A DNA stretch of 23,431 nt from a virus. The notes beneath the pieces are model-generated. The model did not search any database. It had not been told where the DNA came from and worked only from the letters and a program-made list of their open reading frames with translations. Location: the IMG/VR virus record IMGVR_UViG_3300042540_000114, positions 1-23,431 of that record; one strand, written 5' to 3'. The position numbers and the translations under genes were made by a program. Shown piece after piece: positions 14,701 through 22,225 of the stretch (positions are counted from its first letter, which is position 1; every line of letters begins with the position of its first letter).

Positions 14701-14979
14701 TGGTCTGTGCTGTTACATATAAACGTTACGGATATTGCAGGGGCAACAACCTACAACGGTTTACACATGGTCACGCTGCAAAAGTATGGCGGCGCAGCGG
14801 TTGCAACGGGTGTGATTCTTATCAATGAGGATAACGGATTTGCCACAGTAAACTTTGCAATCAACATCGATACAACAACCAATACCGACGAACACCGCAT
14901 TGAGATTGTAACAACGGGCACAGGATATACCTACATATTCTTTACAACAGTAACACTAACATATACAGCAGTACGATGA
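11767..14979 (+). CDS. Large tail-tip protein with C1q-like insertion and fiber-type C-terminus (1070 aa)
   Basis: Residues 1-310 match the start of a tail-tip/baseplate-hub-like protein common in Bacteroidota phages: LDLFENESISQNWRYTDL, FSREFRVPYTDRNQLALG, then IELAFYAETPDLFKTIGEKK. At about 325-490 a foreign-looking module is inserted, with FDAATGVYTAPGGGLYTF, the signature of C1q/TNF-like jelly rolls, and AT-richer DNA. The hub-like sequence resumes at about 495 (IDFLNDVIKMHNC) and goes on to about 790. The last 250 residues are fiber-like, with two adjacent Cys (SCCVRYGYEW), NNMLAVGDALKLTEPVRG and LPGMHVGGGW. The protein probably carries both structural and receptor-binding functions at the tail end. 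Confidence 0.75.
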   Translation: MNGEVSLIVRSVESPIGNTSLFYSAGAAVFPTFDVFIVGNVTQYIGFNVTITGPTSGLIGTFKLLSAAWDGSLLSNNCIFEGWTPTLGESLNFDILGTPGVESYLDLFENESISQNWRYTDLNNFTSLGAFSREFRVPYTDRNQLALGALFDVNYDGGVNNYFHYKLPSEIRVDTLPIAKGYVRVRKVYQQQGKINEIELAFYAETPDLFKTIGEKKLKDLSDLPNLNEVVKFDNVTITTPERVWSLIDRGQLWSEQGQPGTRRISDSTTPLFAVDLTPAVRWDYLLEQIIADAGFELEASSLLTILAGYHMPWLNKSFLDTDDLGSQYAFRAYNSTTISLPNASGVISNFLTYNSLTEAFDNNANFDAATGVYTAPGGGLYTFHFCFPVQTTGYTGAGTHTRFLIYFTIDGVDYFHTDFFYQSSLTIDFIYGFNFPTGTTLQVKFRREIGYYSALDNGWIVAGDGTVSVLAGNGDLGNAMFELVGTKFKYGSTFIYNLNAPDMRQIDFLNDVIKMHNCAIVADRTNPNKISIVPYNSYVGSGNQLDWNAKLDISKDITIYATTELQKNKTTFTYTAGEDYLGKLYKDNNRTYGEYKAEGYTVNPDVPISSFVTGDNTVQLITRSTPSGNIPGTPYPIPQFINNQNEFVVPGPRALFASTAFNIQLFDDSVGVEAAVLTAVSSLTNYSVAQATITDFDLNFAPEIPPFQINANPYNNLFNLYWRNAMNELYSPNARIMEAYFALDLTDILTFQFSDILYVNNAQWRILEVSDYKVGQFESTKVKLIKYIDSEADCSGTPDSININGTVNFIDGAGDPVAATQSCCVRYGYEWSESDGECYAFNNQGDRPTNGITGTNTAPIPRNATTQPIDGNSRSVQQGVELSIADGNNNMLAVGDALKLTEPVRGNTMLGKNVLTTLPGMHVGGGWKLDDRTQAEGGTQYGVILFGSKDVLATSGDIIQPTVENTAAHLNIPDDSFWSVLLHINVTDIAGATTYNGLHMVTLQKYGGAAVATGVILINEDNGFATVNFAINIDTTTNTDEHRIEIVTTGTGYTYIFFTTVTLTYTAVR

Positions 14980-15149
14980 GCACACAAATCAAGCACAGCA
15001 TTGACTACATCAAAGCAGGAATTGCGCCACACAAGAAACACAACAAAGCATTAAAGCCGTGGCAGCGTAAGCTATGGAACATCACACTTTGGACGTGGCG
15101 TTTATTCCTGTTATCACTTATTGCAATCGCTATATATAACCTATTTTAA
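14976..15149 (+). CDS. Small single-pass membrane protein (57 aa)
   Basis: A 57-aa frame starting MSTQIKHSIDYIKAG. The first 35 residues are strongly basic (several Lys, His, Arg); residues about 36-57 form one membrane helix (ITLWTWRLFLLSLIAIAIYNLF). The ATG overlaps the stop of the tail-tip gene (ATGA) and the stop lies two bases before the tape-measure ATG, so it fits exactly into the operon. It could be a holin-like or tail-associated membrane protein, but neither is shown; the expected topology is N-in with the basic part in the cytoplasm. Confidence 0.7.
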   Translation: MSTQIKHSIDYIKAGIAPHKKHNKALKPWQRKLWNITLWTWRLFLLSLIAIAIYNLF

Positions 15150-15151
15150 AC

Positions 15152-17656
15152 ATGGCTGATACTATTGTAAAATCGTTTGTAATTGACACCTCAAAAGCGG
15201 AGCAGAATCTGCGCAGTCTTGACGCTGCCAGTGCTGCCACGCAGGCCTCGCTAGACTTGTTGTACAATCAACTTGTGCAACTCGACCAACAGCTTAACGG
15301 GCTTGACCCAAGCAGTGAAGCGTTCGCAAATGTCAACACGCAGATTCAAGCACTAGAGACAACAATCTCAAATATTGAAACTGGAGGCATTCAAAACATC
15401 GGCAATGCAATAGATGATATTGATACGGCAAAAGTCAAAGATGTAGGCGATGCCATTCAAAGCATTGACACGGGTGATGCGGCGCGTAACATCGAAAGTG
15501 TAGGAGATGCAATAGAACAAGTTGTTGCTCCCGTAGATCAGTTAGCAAATGCAACCGGTGAACTCAACACGGAGTTAAAAGATACTAAGGTTGACACTAG
15601 TAATCTTGACGCGGCGGCAAGTGAATACAAAGATTTAGCAGTAACGCAGGAAGAAGTTGTAACATCATCCAAATCACTCAAGGCCCAGCTCCGTGAATTG
15701 CAGGCAGAGCTTGCAGCGACCGACCCCGATTCTGAAAAGTACCGTGAACTAGCATCGGCAGCGGGTGAATTGAAGGATCAAATAGGTGATGCTGCTGAAG
15801 CAGTAGGCACACAGGCGGGGGGTTCATTTGAAAAAGTTGGTGGTTCATTAGGATTGTTTACCTCACGTCTTGCAAACTTAGATTTTGAAGGTGCTGCCGA
15901 AGGTGCAAAATTGCTTGGTCAAAATATATCTGAAGTTAAGTTCAGTGATGTTACTGAAGGAATCAAAGCAACCAGTAAGTCGTTTATAACATTAGGCAAA
16001 GCACTTCTAACAAATCCACTGTTATTATTAACCACCGTGATTGGTTTGATTATAACCAATTTTGATACACTTAAAAATGTTATTCCCGGTGTAGGTGCTG
16101 TATTAGAAGTCATCGGTGAGGTTGTATCATTTATTGTTGATGGTGTTAAGTCGTTAAGCGATGCAATTCTAGGTACAGAATTTATTGCAACCGATGCTTT
16201 GAACAATAGCATTGCAGCAAGGGATGCAGCATTAAAGGAATTAGATAAACAAGAAAAAAGAGCCGTAGCTAATGCGAAAAAGAACGGTGAAAATGTTGCG
16301 GCTGTTGAAGAAGAATACGGAAAGAAACGCATCAAACAATATCAGGACATTATTGATAACGCAGCCAAACTGACGTCCAAAGGTATTCAGCTAACCGAAG
16401 ACCAAGTAAAAGGAGTAGAAGAAGCTAATGCTGCACTCTTTGACATTGAGACACAACAGATACAAAAGCAGGCTGAACTAGCAGAACAGGCTCGAAAGGC
16501 AGAAGAAAAAAGGCTAGCTGATATTGAAAAACAGCGTGAGGATGCTGCGAAAAAAGCACAAGAAAGAGCAAACAAAATAAAGGCTCAAGAACAAGAAGTA
16601 GCGGATGCAATCAAAGCAAGTAAAGAAGAACAATTTCAAGCCACATTATCAGCAGAAGAAAAAGAATTAAGAGCAGTTGCTGTTAAATACAATCAGCTAA
16701 AAGAAAAGGCTGGGGCTAATATTGAATTACAAAAACAATTACGTGAACAAGAGTTAGGCGATTTACAAGTCATAAGTGACAAGTATTTTCAACAACGATT
16801 AGACACTGAATTAGCAAATCAAACAAAACTTGATGAGGCAAAATTAGCGGCTGAAAAAGCATATCAAGAAAATCTACAGCAGTTACAGGATGAAACGTTT
16901 GCTGCTACACTTAGCGAACAGGATAAAGAAGAACTAGCTATTAGTCAAAAGTATGATAAACTTTTTGAATTGGCGCAAGGTAATAGGGATAGAGAAAAAG
17001 AAGTAACCGATTTACAAGAAGCTGAACTGAATATTATAAGGGAAAAATATAGAAAGGAGGATGCGCAAAAAGCCGAGGAAAAAGCTAAAGAGGATAAAGA
17101 AAAAGCTGAAGCCAAAGCGCAAGAAGATTTAGAAAGAGAACAATCCATTGCTGATAGTAAAATAGCTATTACTCAACAATCGTTAGGGGCAATTAGTAAT
17201 TTCATTGGTGCAATTGCAAAAAAAGATGAGGCAAGTCAAAAGCGTGCATTTCGGGCACAGAAAGCAATTAGTGTAGCACAGGCGACTATTGATACATATG
17301 CTAGTGCCAACGCTGCGTTTTTAAGTACGCAAAAAAATCCTGTGTCAATTGCATTCCCTGCTGCGCCGTACATAGCCGCAGGTGCTGCGGTTGCTGCTGG
17401 TCTTGCAAACGTTGCTACAATAGCATCGCAAGAATTTAAAAGCACCACACCACCCGCCACAACAGAGGCATCACCACCATCAATAGACGGCGGCGGCGGT
17501 AACGAATCACAGCCCGCACAGTTCAACCCACTTGCTTCACAGTTCATACAGAACCAACCTGAGCAAATAACGCCGCGTGCATTTGTACTTGCTGGTGATG
17601 TATCATCACAGCAGGAGGTGCGCGAAAAGGTACAGGACTTAGCACGACTTGGATAA
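15152..17656 (+). CDS. Tail tape measure protein (834 aa)
   Basis: The long rod-like protein that sets tail length and is ejected with the DNA. Evidence: long Asp/Gln/Ala-rich helical repeats at the N-terminus (IDTAKVKDVGDAIQSIDTGD), a hydrophobic segment at about 280-340 (LLTNPLLLLTTVIGLIITNF, then GVGAVLEVIGEVVSFIVDGV), a very long charged coiled coil rich in Lys, Glu, Ala and Gln (about 355-675), and a C-terminal segment AQATIDTYASANAAFLSTQK with an Ala-rich stretch, as in other Bacteroidota tape measures. At about 0.15 nm per residue it predicts a tail of roughly 125 nm, i.e. a siphovirus. The coiled-coil part is AT-richer than flanking genes. Confidence 0.88.
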   Translation: MADTIVKSFVIDTSKAEQNLRSLDAASAATQASLDLLYNQLVQLDQQLNGLDPSSEAFANVNTQIQALETTISNIETGGIQNIGNAIDDIDTAKVKDVGDAIQSIDTGDAARNIESVGDAIEQVVAPVDQLANATGELNTELKDTKVDTSNLDAAASEYKDLAVTQEEVVTSSKSLKAQLRELQAELAATDPDSEKYRELASAAGELKDQIGDAAEAVGTQAGGSFEKVGGSLGLFTSRLANLDFEGAAEGAKLLGQNISEVKFSDVTEGIKATSKSFITLGKALLTNPLLLLTTVIGLIITNFDTLKNVIPGVGAVLEVIGEVVSFIVDGVKSLSDAILGTEFIATDALNNSIAARDAALKELDKQEKRAVANAKKNGENVAAVEEEYGKKRIKQYQDIIDNAAKLTSKGIQLTEDQVKGVEEANAALFDIETQQIQKQAELAEQARKAEEKRLADIEKQREDAAKKAQERANKIKAQEQEVADAIKASKEEQFQATLSAEEKELRAVAVKYNQLKEKAGANIELQKQLREQELGDLQVISDKYFQQRLDTELANQTKLDEAKLAAEKAYQENLQQLQDETFAATLSEQDKEELAISQKYDKLFELAQGNRDREKEVTDLQEAELNIIREKYRKEDAQKAEEKAKEDKEKAEAKAQEDLEREQSIADSKIAITQQSLGAISNFIGAIAKKDEASQKRAFRAQKAISVAQATIDTYASANAAFLSTQKNPVSIAFPAAPYIAAGAAVAAGLANVATIASQEFKSTTPPATTEASPPSIDGGGGNESQPAQFNPLASQFIQNQPEQITPRAFVLAGDVSSQQEVREKVQDLARLG

Positions 17657-17663
17657 TTAAAAC

Positions 17664-17671
17664 TAACTTTG
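17664..17671 (+). promoter_or_regulatory. Candidate -7 box before the prohead protease gene
   Basis: TAACTTTG exactly matches TAnnTTTG and sits five bases before the ATG at 17676 in the only real gap between tail and head genes. A matching -33 TTTG is not visible (only TTAG at 17639-17642, 21 bp away). If used, the transcript would be nearly leaderless. Confidence 0.3.
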
Positions 17672-17675
17672 TAAA

Positions 17676-18272
17676 ATGGAAAAAAGAAAAGTAGTAAAAT
17701 GCGTAATCGATGAAGAGGGTCGTTTAGGCATAACAGCGATGGGCCTTGTAGATAGCCCCGCAATAGAAGAGAACTGGATTGCACTTTCTAAGATGCAGTT
17801 AAGCGCATTGAATGACGAACGCCGTATGCTATACGGTGCTGCGCTCATCCCGGATAAGGAGATTCTGCGCTATGATGAAAAGGGTGAGCCATACTACGTG
17901 TACTTTGAAAAGGCCACAGTAAGTGCTATCGCGCATCAGTTCTTCAAAAAGAATCTGCAACACACAACCAACTTACAACATGAGATTCCAGTAACGGGCG
18001 TGACCGTTGTTGAGTCATGGATTAAAGAGGGCAAGATGGATAAGTCAATGCAGCTCGGACTGTCTGAACTTCCTGATGGCACATGGTTTATCGGTACGCA
18101 CGTAGATGATGACGGTGTGTGGCAAGATGTAAAAGAGGGCAAAGTAAAAGGTTACAGCATTGAAGGATTCTTTAACGAGGTTGGTGTGGCAATGAGTGGC
18201 GTGAAGAACTACGAGGCTGAATTGCTACTGGAGATAGATCAATTGCTTTCTAATGTAAATCCATCCAAATGA
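17676..18272 (+). CDS. XkdF-like prohead protease (198 aa)
   Basis: A serine protease of the XkdF/S78-like phage family, which processes scaffold and capsid proteins during head maturation. Family motifs in order: MLYGAALIPDKEILRYDE at about 51-68, EPYYVYFEKATVSAIAHQF, NLQHEIPVTGVTVVESWI with His102 and Ser114 in the positions expected for catalytic residues, DGTWFIGTHVDDDGVW, and KEGKVKGYSIEGFF at 153-166. Length is normal. It starts 19 bases after the tape-measure stop and overlaps the S8 protease gene by four bases (ATGA). The catalytic assignment is from family knowledge. Confidence 0.85.
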   Translation: MEKRKVVKCVIDEEGRLGITAMGLVDSPAIEENWIALSKMQLSALNDERRMLYGAALIPDKEILRYDEKGEPYYVYFEKATVSAIAHQFFKKNLQHTTNLQHEIPVTGVTVVESWIKEGKMDKSMQLGLSELPDGTWFIGTHVDDDGVWQDVKEGKVKGYSIEGFFNEVGVAMSGVKNYEAELLLEIDQLLSNVNPSK

Positions 18273-20320
18273 AAATAAACGCGGTTAAGTTCAAGGACAA
18301 AAAGTCCTTTGACAAAAACAAAACAAAGAAAAATGTTAAGGCATCTTTTGATGCTTTCGGCATTGTAGTCTTTGAAGATGAGAAGCCCATCGCACCTGAT
18401 GCAACTAAGGTGTCACAGGTCAACGAAGTGGACGGGTCACTAGACCAAATCGCTTCAGGTCTTGCCATATGTATTTGCACTGACCTTAAACAGGCGGTTG
18501 AGTTCTTGACTCTTAAACAAGTCAACATCGTTGAAACGTTTGAATCAACCAACACGCTATTCGTTGAGGTTCCTGCGTTCGCTGTATTCGATGAGTTCTA
18601 CGAATCACTCATGCGCACTAAGTTGTTCATCAGTGTTGAGCCTGACTACATCCAGCCATTCGAGGCTAATGCAGAAATGACTATTGCACAGCAGTGGCAT
18701 TTGAATTTATTCAAGGCACAAGACGTGTGGTCACTCTTGCCGGGTGATGCATACGGTGAAGTGGCAGTGCTTGACATTGCGTGTGATGTAGACCATGAAG
18801 ATTTGCAAGGCACTATTAGCGATAAGTCTTGGAACTGCGTCTATGATACAGCTGATGTGCGTCCGATTAGTGAAAACGAAAAGCATGGCACACCATGTAG
18901 CGGAATCATTTGCGCAAAGACTGGCAATGACACGGGCGTAGGTTCAATCGGTAACAACAAACTGAAAGTGCAATTTTTGCACATCGGTATGAACTCAAAC
19001 AGCGGCGGCGGTTTCTTCACATCGGATACAATCGTAACGCGTGCTGTGAACAAGGCTATTGCTAATCCTGCGTGTAGTGCAATCAGCATGAGTTGGGGCG
19101 GTGGTAACACATACCCAATGTTTGCTAATGCGTTGACACTGGCAAAGAACACAGGCCGTAACGGAAAAGGCATTTGTGTATTCGCATCTAGCGGCAATCA
19201 ATACGCGGCAAGCGTAAACATCAACCCCGCATCGCTTCCAATGGTGCATGCCGTTGGCGCATCGGCTCAAAACAACACACGCGCTAACTTTTCAAACTAT
19301 GGGACAAAACTTTTTGCAGCGGCTCCGGGTGTGGGCCTACCAACTACTGACCGTAGCGGAGCATCAGGGTACAACACTACGTCGAATTATACTAACTTCA
19401 GTGGAACATCTGCCGCCTGTCCTGCTATGGCTGGCTGTGCTGCTGCTATTGTACTTGCTAATCCTGAATTAACGGAAAAGCAAGTGACTGACCTCATCGC
19501 ATCTACTGCTATTAAGAGTGGCGGTTATGTGTACGATGCAGCGGGCAGGTCGCTTGAACTTGGATACGGTGTTGTTGATTTGTATGCGGCAGTTGTCGCT
19601 GCAAAAGGTAGCACGGGTGAACCAACTCCACCACCTGCTGAAACAGTCAACTTGTTTGGCACTATTGCATCACCTGCGTCAACGCTTCAAGGCTCGCAAG
19701 TAACAGTTAGTTACACCGTGCAGCTTGACAAAGTGCGCACAGTGGACACAATTACAAATATTGCTGCCGAGTTCGTGCGTCCTGATGGTGCGAAGTCAAC
19801 TTTCTACACTGGCAATGTCACGATCGCGAAGGGACAAACCACATTTACAAGCTCACTAGTCTATAACATTCCAAACAATGTGACGGGCGTGGGTAAATTC
19901 AACCTTTATGTTGATGTGCAAGGTACAATAGCGGAGAGCAACGAAAGCGATAACAGCGCAACCACTGCAATCAATATCACCGCACCTATCCCAGTTGGCA
20001 ATTTAGACTTAGAATGCATCTGCACAGGTTACACTTGGCTTGCACCTGACCGCGTGCGCATGGGTATACGCGTAACAAATCGTGGAGCTGCTGTCGTGAC
20101 TAGCTATAAACTTAAGTGGGAATTCGCAGGACGCACTGGCACATGGGATATTGCACGCACATTGAACACTGGACAAAGTGCATCGACTGGAAATGTGATG
20201 TACCCATCTGCAACCACTACATGGCCGCAAACATTCAAAGTTTCAGTGGTAAGTGTGAACGGACAGCCGGATAATAATCCTGCAAATGACGTTGGCACTT
20301 GCGTAGTAAACGCTATGTGA
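18269..20320 (+). CDS. Subtilisin-like (S8) serine protease with CARDB-like C-terminal domains (683 aa)
   Basis: A full S8 protease encoded inside the head-gene cluster. Catalytic triad: Asp169 in VAVLDIACDVDHEDL, His206 in KHGTPCSG, Ser381 in FSGTSAACPAMAG; Asn310 (SSGNQ) is the oxyanion residue. The canonical D-T-G at the Asp is D-I-A here. Residues about 55-130 look like an inhibitor-I9-type propeptide. A TPPP linker at about 452-456 leads to two beta-sandwich domains of the CARDB type (about 462-575 and 580-683), each with the typical end D-N-x-x-x-x (ESDNSATT, DNNPANDVG). No signal peptide is visible, so it stays inside the cell or in the virion. Possible roles: capsid/scaffold processing beside the XkdF protease, or a virion-carried enzyme. 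Confidence 0.88.
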   Translation: MKINAVKFKDKKSFDKNKTKKNVKASFDAFGIVVFEDEKPIAPDATKVSQVNEVDGSLDQIASGLAICICTDLKQAVEFLTLKQVNIVETFESTNTLFVEVPAFAVFDEFYESLMRTKLFISVEPDYIQPFEANAEMTIAQQWHLNLFKAQDVWSLLPGDAYGEVAVLDIACDVDHEDLQGTISDKSWNCVYDTADVRPISENEKHGTPCSGIICAKTGNDTGVGSIGNNKLKVQFLHIGMNSNSGGGFFTSDTIVTRAVNKAIANPACSAISMSWGGGNTYPMFANALTLAKNTGRNGKGICVFASSGNQYAASVNINPASLPMVHAVGASAQNNTRANFSNYGTKLFAAAPGVGLPTTDRSGASGYNTTSNYTNFSGTSAACPAMAGCAAAIVLANPELTEKQVTDLIASTAIKSGGYVYDAAGRSLELGYGVVDLYAAVVAAKGSTGEPTPPPAETVNLFGTIASPASTLQGSQVTVSYTVQLDKVRTVDTITNIAAEFVRPDGAKSTFYTGNVTIAKGQTTFTSSLVYNIPNNVTGVGKFNLYVDVQGTIAESNESDNSATTAINITAPIPVGNLDLECICTGYTWLAPDRVRMGIRVTNRGAAVVTSYKLKWEFAGRTGTWDIARTLNTGQSASTGNVMYPSATTTWPQTFKVSVVSVNGQPDNNPANDVGTCVVNAM

Positions 20321-20384
20321 TTATATTCGCAACCTCTCGAAAGAGTTTTGGTTTACCAGTTAAAAGTATTTAGGGTTTAAGCAA

Positions 20385-20416
20385 TAAAAAGGGAAGCTAA
20401 CGAGCCTCCCTTTTTT
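20385..20416. terminator. Bidirectional intrinsic terminator
   Basis: GGGAAGC (20391-20397), a 6-base loop and GCCTCCC (20404-20410) pair with one mismatch; A5 precedes and T6 follows the stem, so both strands give a hairpin with a U-tract. It lies between two convergent genes, the S8 protease (+) and the 46-aa gene (-). Confidence 0.75.
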
Positions 20417-20423
20417 GTTGTGT

Positions 20424-20564
20424 TTACCCAAAGACACAAAGCCGTACGTATTCGGCAATGGTTGTCCCTGTCTGCTTAGCTGCTTTTGTGACTGCCTTCA
20501 TTTCTTTCTCAGTCAATCGTGCGCTCACTCTTTGTGTGCGTGGTTGTGGTTCTTGTGCTTTCAT
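20424..20564 (-). CDS. Ribbon-helix-helix DNA-binding protein (46 aa)
   Basis: A 46-aa protein on the strand opposite to the surrounding virion genes. After a short basic N-terminus it reads TQRVSARLTEKEMKAVTKAA, then GTTIAEYVRLCVFG: a beta strand (RVSARL), a helix starting with TEKE, and a second helix (TIAEYVRL), the standard pattern of CopG/Arc/MobC-type ribbon-helix-helix repressors. The length suits a minimal dimeric RHH. It ends at the bidirectional terminator and has its own upstream region with an inverted repeat, so it is a self-contained unit. A regulator of the adjacent capsid operon or of itself is the simplest reading; a relic of a mobilization gene is another. Confidence 0.68.
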   Translation of the reverse strand: MKAQEPQPRTQRVSARLTEKEMKAVTKAAKQTGTTIAEYVRLCVFG

Positions 20565-20580
20565 TGGTTTGAATTTATAC

Positions 20581-20593
20581 GGCTAATGTAGCC
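20581..20593. promoter_or_regulatory. Inverted repeat GGCTA-ATG-TAGCC upstream of the RHH gene
   Basis: A perfect 5+5 bp inverted repeat lies 17 bases before the RHH start codon and about 55 bases before the capsid-operon ATG at 20649. RHH proteins commonly bind such short palindromes near their own promoter. I could not find a clear TAnnTTTG box on either strand in 20565-20648, so the promoters here are unknown; two tandem copies of ATACCAAA (20631-20646) directly precede the ATG at 20649. Confidence 0.35.
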
Positions 20594-20648
20594 ACAATTC
20601 CCCATGCAACAAAATGGCTGTTTTGCTACAATACCAAAATACCAAAAA

Positions 20649-21257
20649 ATGTCAGATATCAAAAACCAAATCAAAGCTGTATTTGCAAAATACAACATTG
20701 AACCTTCTGCACTAGGTATCAAGTTTGAAGATGAATCAACTGAAGCAGCAGCAGAGCCTGCAACTGAAGTAAAGTTTGCCGTAGAAGGTACACTTTCTGA
20801 TGGAACAAAAATCTACTCAACCGCAAATGAGTGGGTAGCTGGAGTTGATATCTACACACAAGATGCCGAAGGCAATCCAGTACCTGTGCCCGCGGGCGAA
20901 TACATCCTTGAGGACGGCGTGACTATGGTCAGCGTTACCGAAGATGGAATCGTTGCACAAATCGGCGAGATGGAAGTTGAAACCGAAATGAGCAGCGAAG
21001 ACCTCGTTGCCGTAATCGGTCAACTGTCAGAGCGCATCGCAGTGCTTGAGACTGAAAAGACAGAACTCGCTGCGGCGGTTGAATCTGCAAAGAATGATGC
21101 ACAAGCTGCAAAGACTGAACTCGCTTCAGTTAAGAAAGCCCCTGCCGTTCCTAGCGTCAAGTCACAAGAATTCAAAAAGTCGAATGCGGTTGTTGCTTCG
21201 AATGGTACATCATTCAGCGACTTCATGGAAAACATTCGCGCAAAACAAAGTAAATAA
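20649..21257 (+). CDS. Scaffold-like capsid assembly protein (202 aa)
   Basis: A 202-aa acidic protein between the proteases and the major capsid gene, the standard place of a scaffold. The ATG at 20649 (MSDIKNQIKAVFAKYN) is preferred to an in-frame ATG at 20604, because the sequence between them is an A-rich leader with tandem ATACCAAA. Residues 30-115 form an acidic beta-rich part (SDGTKIYSTANEW, EYILEDGVTMVSVTEDGIVA), residues 118-160 a coiled coil (LVAVIGQLSERIAVLETEK, then Ala/Lys/Glu repeats), and the end is basic, as in scaffolds that bind capsid shells through a C-terminal helix. It should be cleaved by the XkdF-like protease or released on maturation. Confidence 0.72.
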   Translation: MSDIKNQIKAVFAKYNIEPSALGIKFEDESTEAAAEPATEVKFAVEGTLSDGTKIYSTANEWVAGVDIYTQDAEGNPVPVPAGEYILEDGVTMVSVTEDGIVAQIGEMEVETEMSSEDLVAVIGQLSERIAVLETEKTELAAAVESAKNDAQAAKTELASVKKAPAVPSVKSQEFKKSNAVVASNGTSFSDFMENIRAKQSK

Positions 21258-21281
21258 TTCACCTCATAATTCTATTTAAAA

Positions 21282-22178
21282 ATGCCAACAACAACTTCAC
21301 TCACCACCACCTATGCAGGTGAATTAGCTGGTGAAATCGTAGCAAAGGCTTTGTTGTCAAACGTATCCGCTGGATATGTAACAATGAAACCTAACGTACC
21401 TTACAAATCAGTAGTACGTAAAATTGATGACACTGTAACATTTGCAGCAGGCACTTGTGATTTCACGCCAACCGGCACGATCACTTTGACCGAGCGCATC
21501 TTGACCTTGGAGGAATTCCAAGTTCAACGTCAAATCTGTAAAAAGGATTTCTTCATTGACTGGACTACTGCCGATGTAATGTCAGGCCGTGTGAACACAC
21601 AAATCCAAGACGCAATCATTGAGCGTTTGACAGGCGGTATCGCTGCTGAAAACGAATCAGTAATGTGGAATGGTGTGAACGCTACTGCTGGTCAGTATGA
21701 TGGTTTCTTGACCTTGATTAAGGCAGGTGGTTCAGGTGCTGTATCTGCGGGTTCAGGTGCCTTGGACGCTACCAACATTATTGCTACCATTTGGGACATC
21801 ATCAACACTGCAAACTCTGCTGTGAAAGGTGCTGCTGAAAAGCCTGCACTGTACATGGGACAGGCTGCATGGGAAGCATACATGCAAGCGCAAATCGCTG
21901 CTGGCAACGGATGGTACTTGACAGGTGGCCCTGAGGTTAACCGCCGTTTCGTAGGTATGTATGACATCTACGTTTGCCCGGGTATGGCTGCTAACAACAT
22001 CGTGTTTGCACAGAAGTCAAACTTGATGCTTGGAACATGGCAGGAAAACCAAATGAACGAAGTGTTCATCTTGGACATGCAGAACCTTGACGGTTCACAG
22101 AACGTACGTTACGGCGCACGCTTCTACCTCGGTGCACAGATTGCAGTAGGTGAGGACATCACATACTGGGGAGCATAA
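21282..22178 (+). CDS. Major capsid protein, HK97-fold type (298 aa)
   Basis: A 298-aa protein placed after the scaffold-like gene and before a strong hairpin. It has the features of Bacteroidota phage major capsid proteins: N-terminal arm (TTTYAGELAGEIVAKAL), the segment LTLEEFQVQRQICKKDFFIDW, a long helix with NTQIQDAIIERLTGGIAAEN (spine helix), DGFLTLIKAGGSG as beta strand and loop, YMGQAAWEAYMQAQIAAGNG, and a C-terminal part with LMLGTWQENQMNEVFILDM and VRYGARFYLGAQIAVGEDI. The codon use is strongly biased and regular, as in highly expressed genes. No delta domain for internal scaffolding is seen, which agrees with a separate scaffold gene. Confidence 0.85.
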   Translation: MPTTTSLTTTYAGELAGEIVAKALLSNVSAGYVTMKPNVPYKSVVRKIDDTVTFAAGTCDFTPTGTITLTERILTLEEFQVQRQICKKDFFIDWTTADVMSGRVNTQIQDAIIERLTGGIAAENESVMWNGVNATAGQYDGFLTLIKAGGSGAVSAGSGALDATNIIATIWDIINTANSAVKGAAEKPALYMGQAAWEAYMQAQIAAGNGWYLTGGPEVNRRFVGMYDIYVCPGMAANNIVFAQKSNLMLGTWQENQMNEVFILDMQNLDGSQNVRYGARFYLGAQIAVGEDITYWGA

Positions 22179-22187
22179 TTAATAATC

Positions 22188-22211
22188 AAGGGGGTGTAAC
22201 AGCCCCCTTTT
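22188..22211 (+). terminator. Hairpin after the major capsid gene (partial terminator)
   Basis: AAGGGGG (22188-22194) pairs with CCCCCTT (22203-22209) across an 8-base loop, followed by TT and A-rich sequence. It ends 15 bases before the next ATG, so it may act as an attenuator that lowers expression after the capsid gene. Confidence 0.65.
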
Positions 22212-22225
22212 AAAACTATATAAAC

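Noticed and set aside
14976-15149. Holin call for the 57-aa membrane protein
   Set aside because: One membrane helix and a basic N-terminus are not enough, no endolysin is nearby, and the gene sits between tail genes; kept as an unknown membrane protein.
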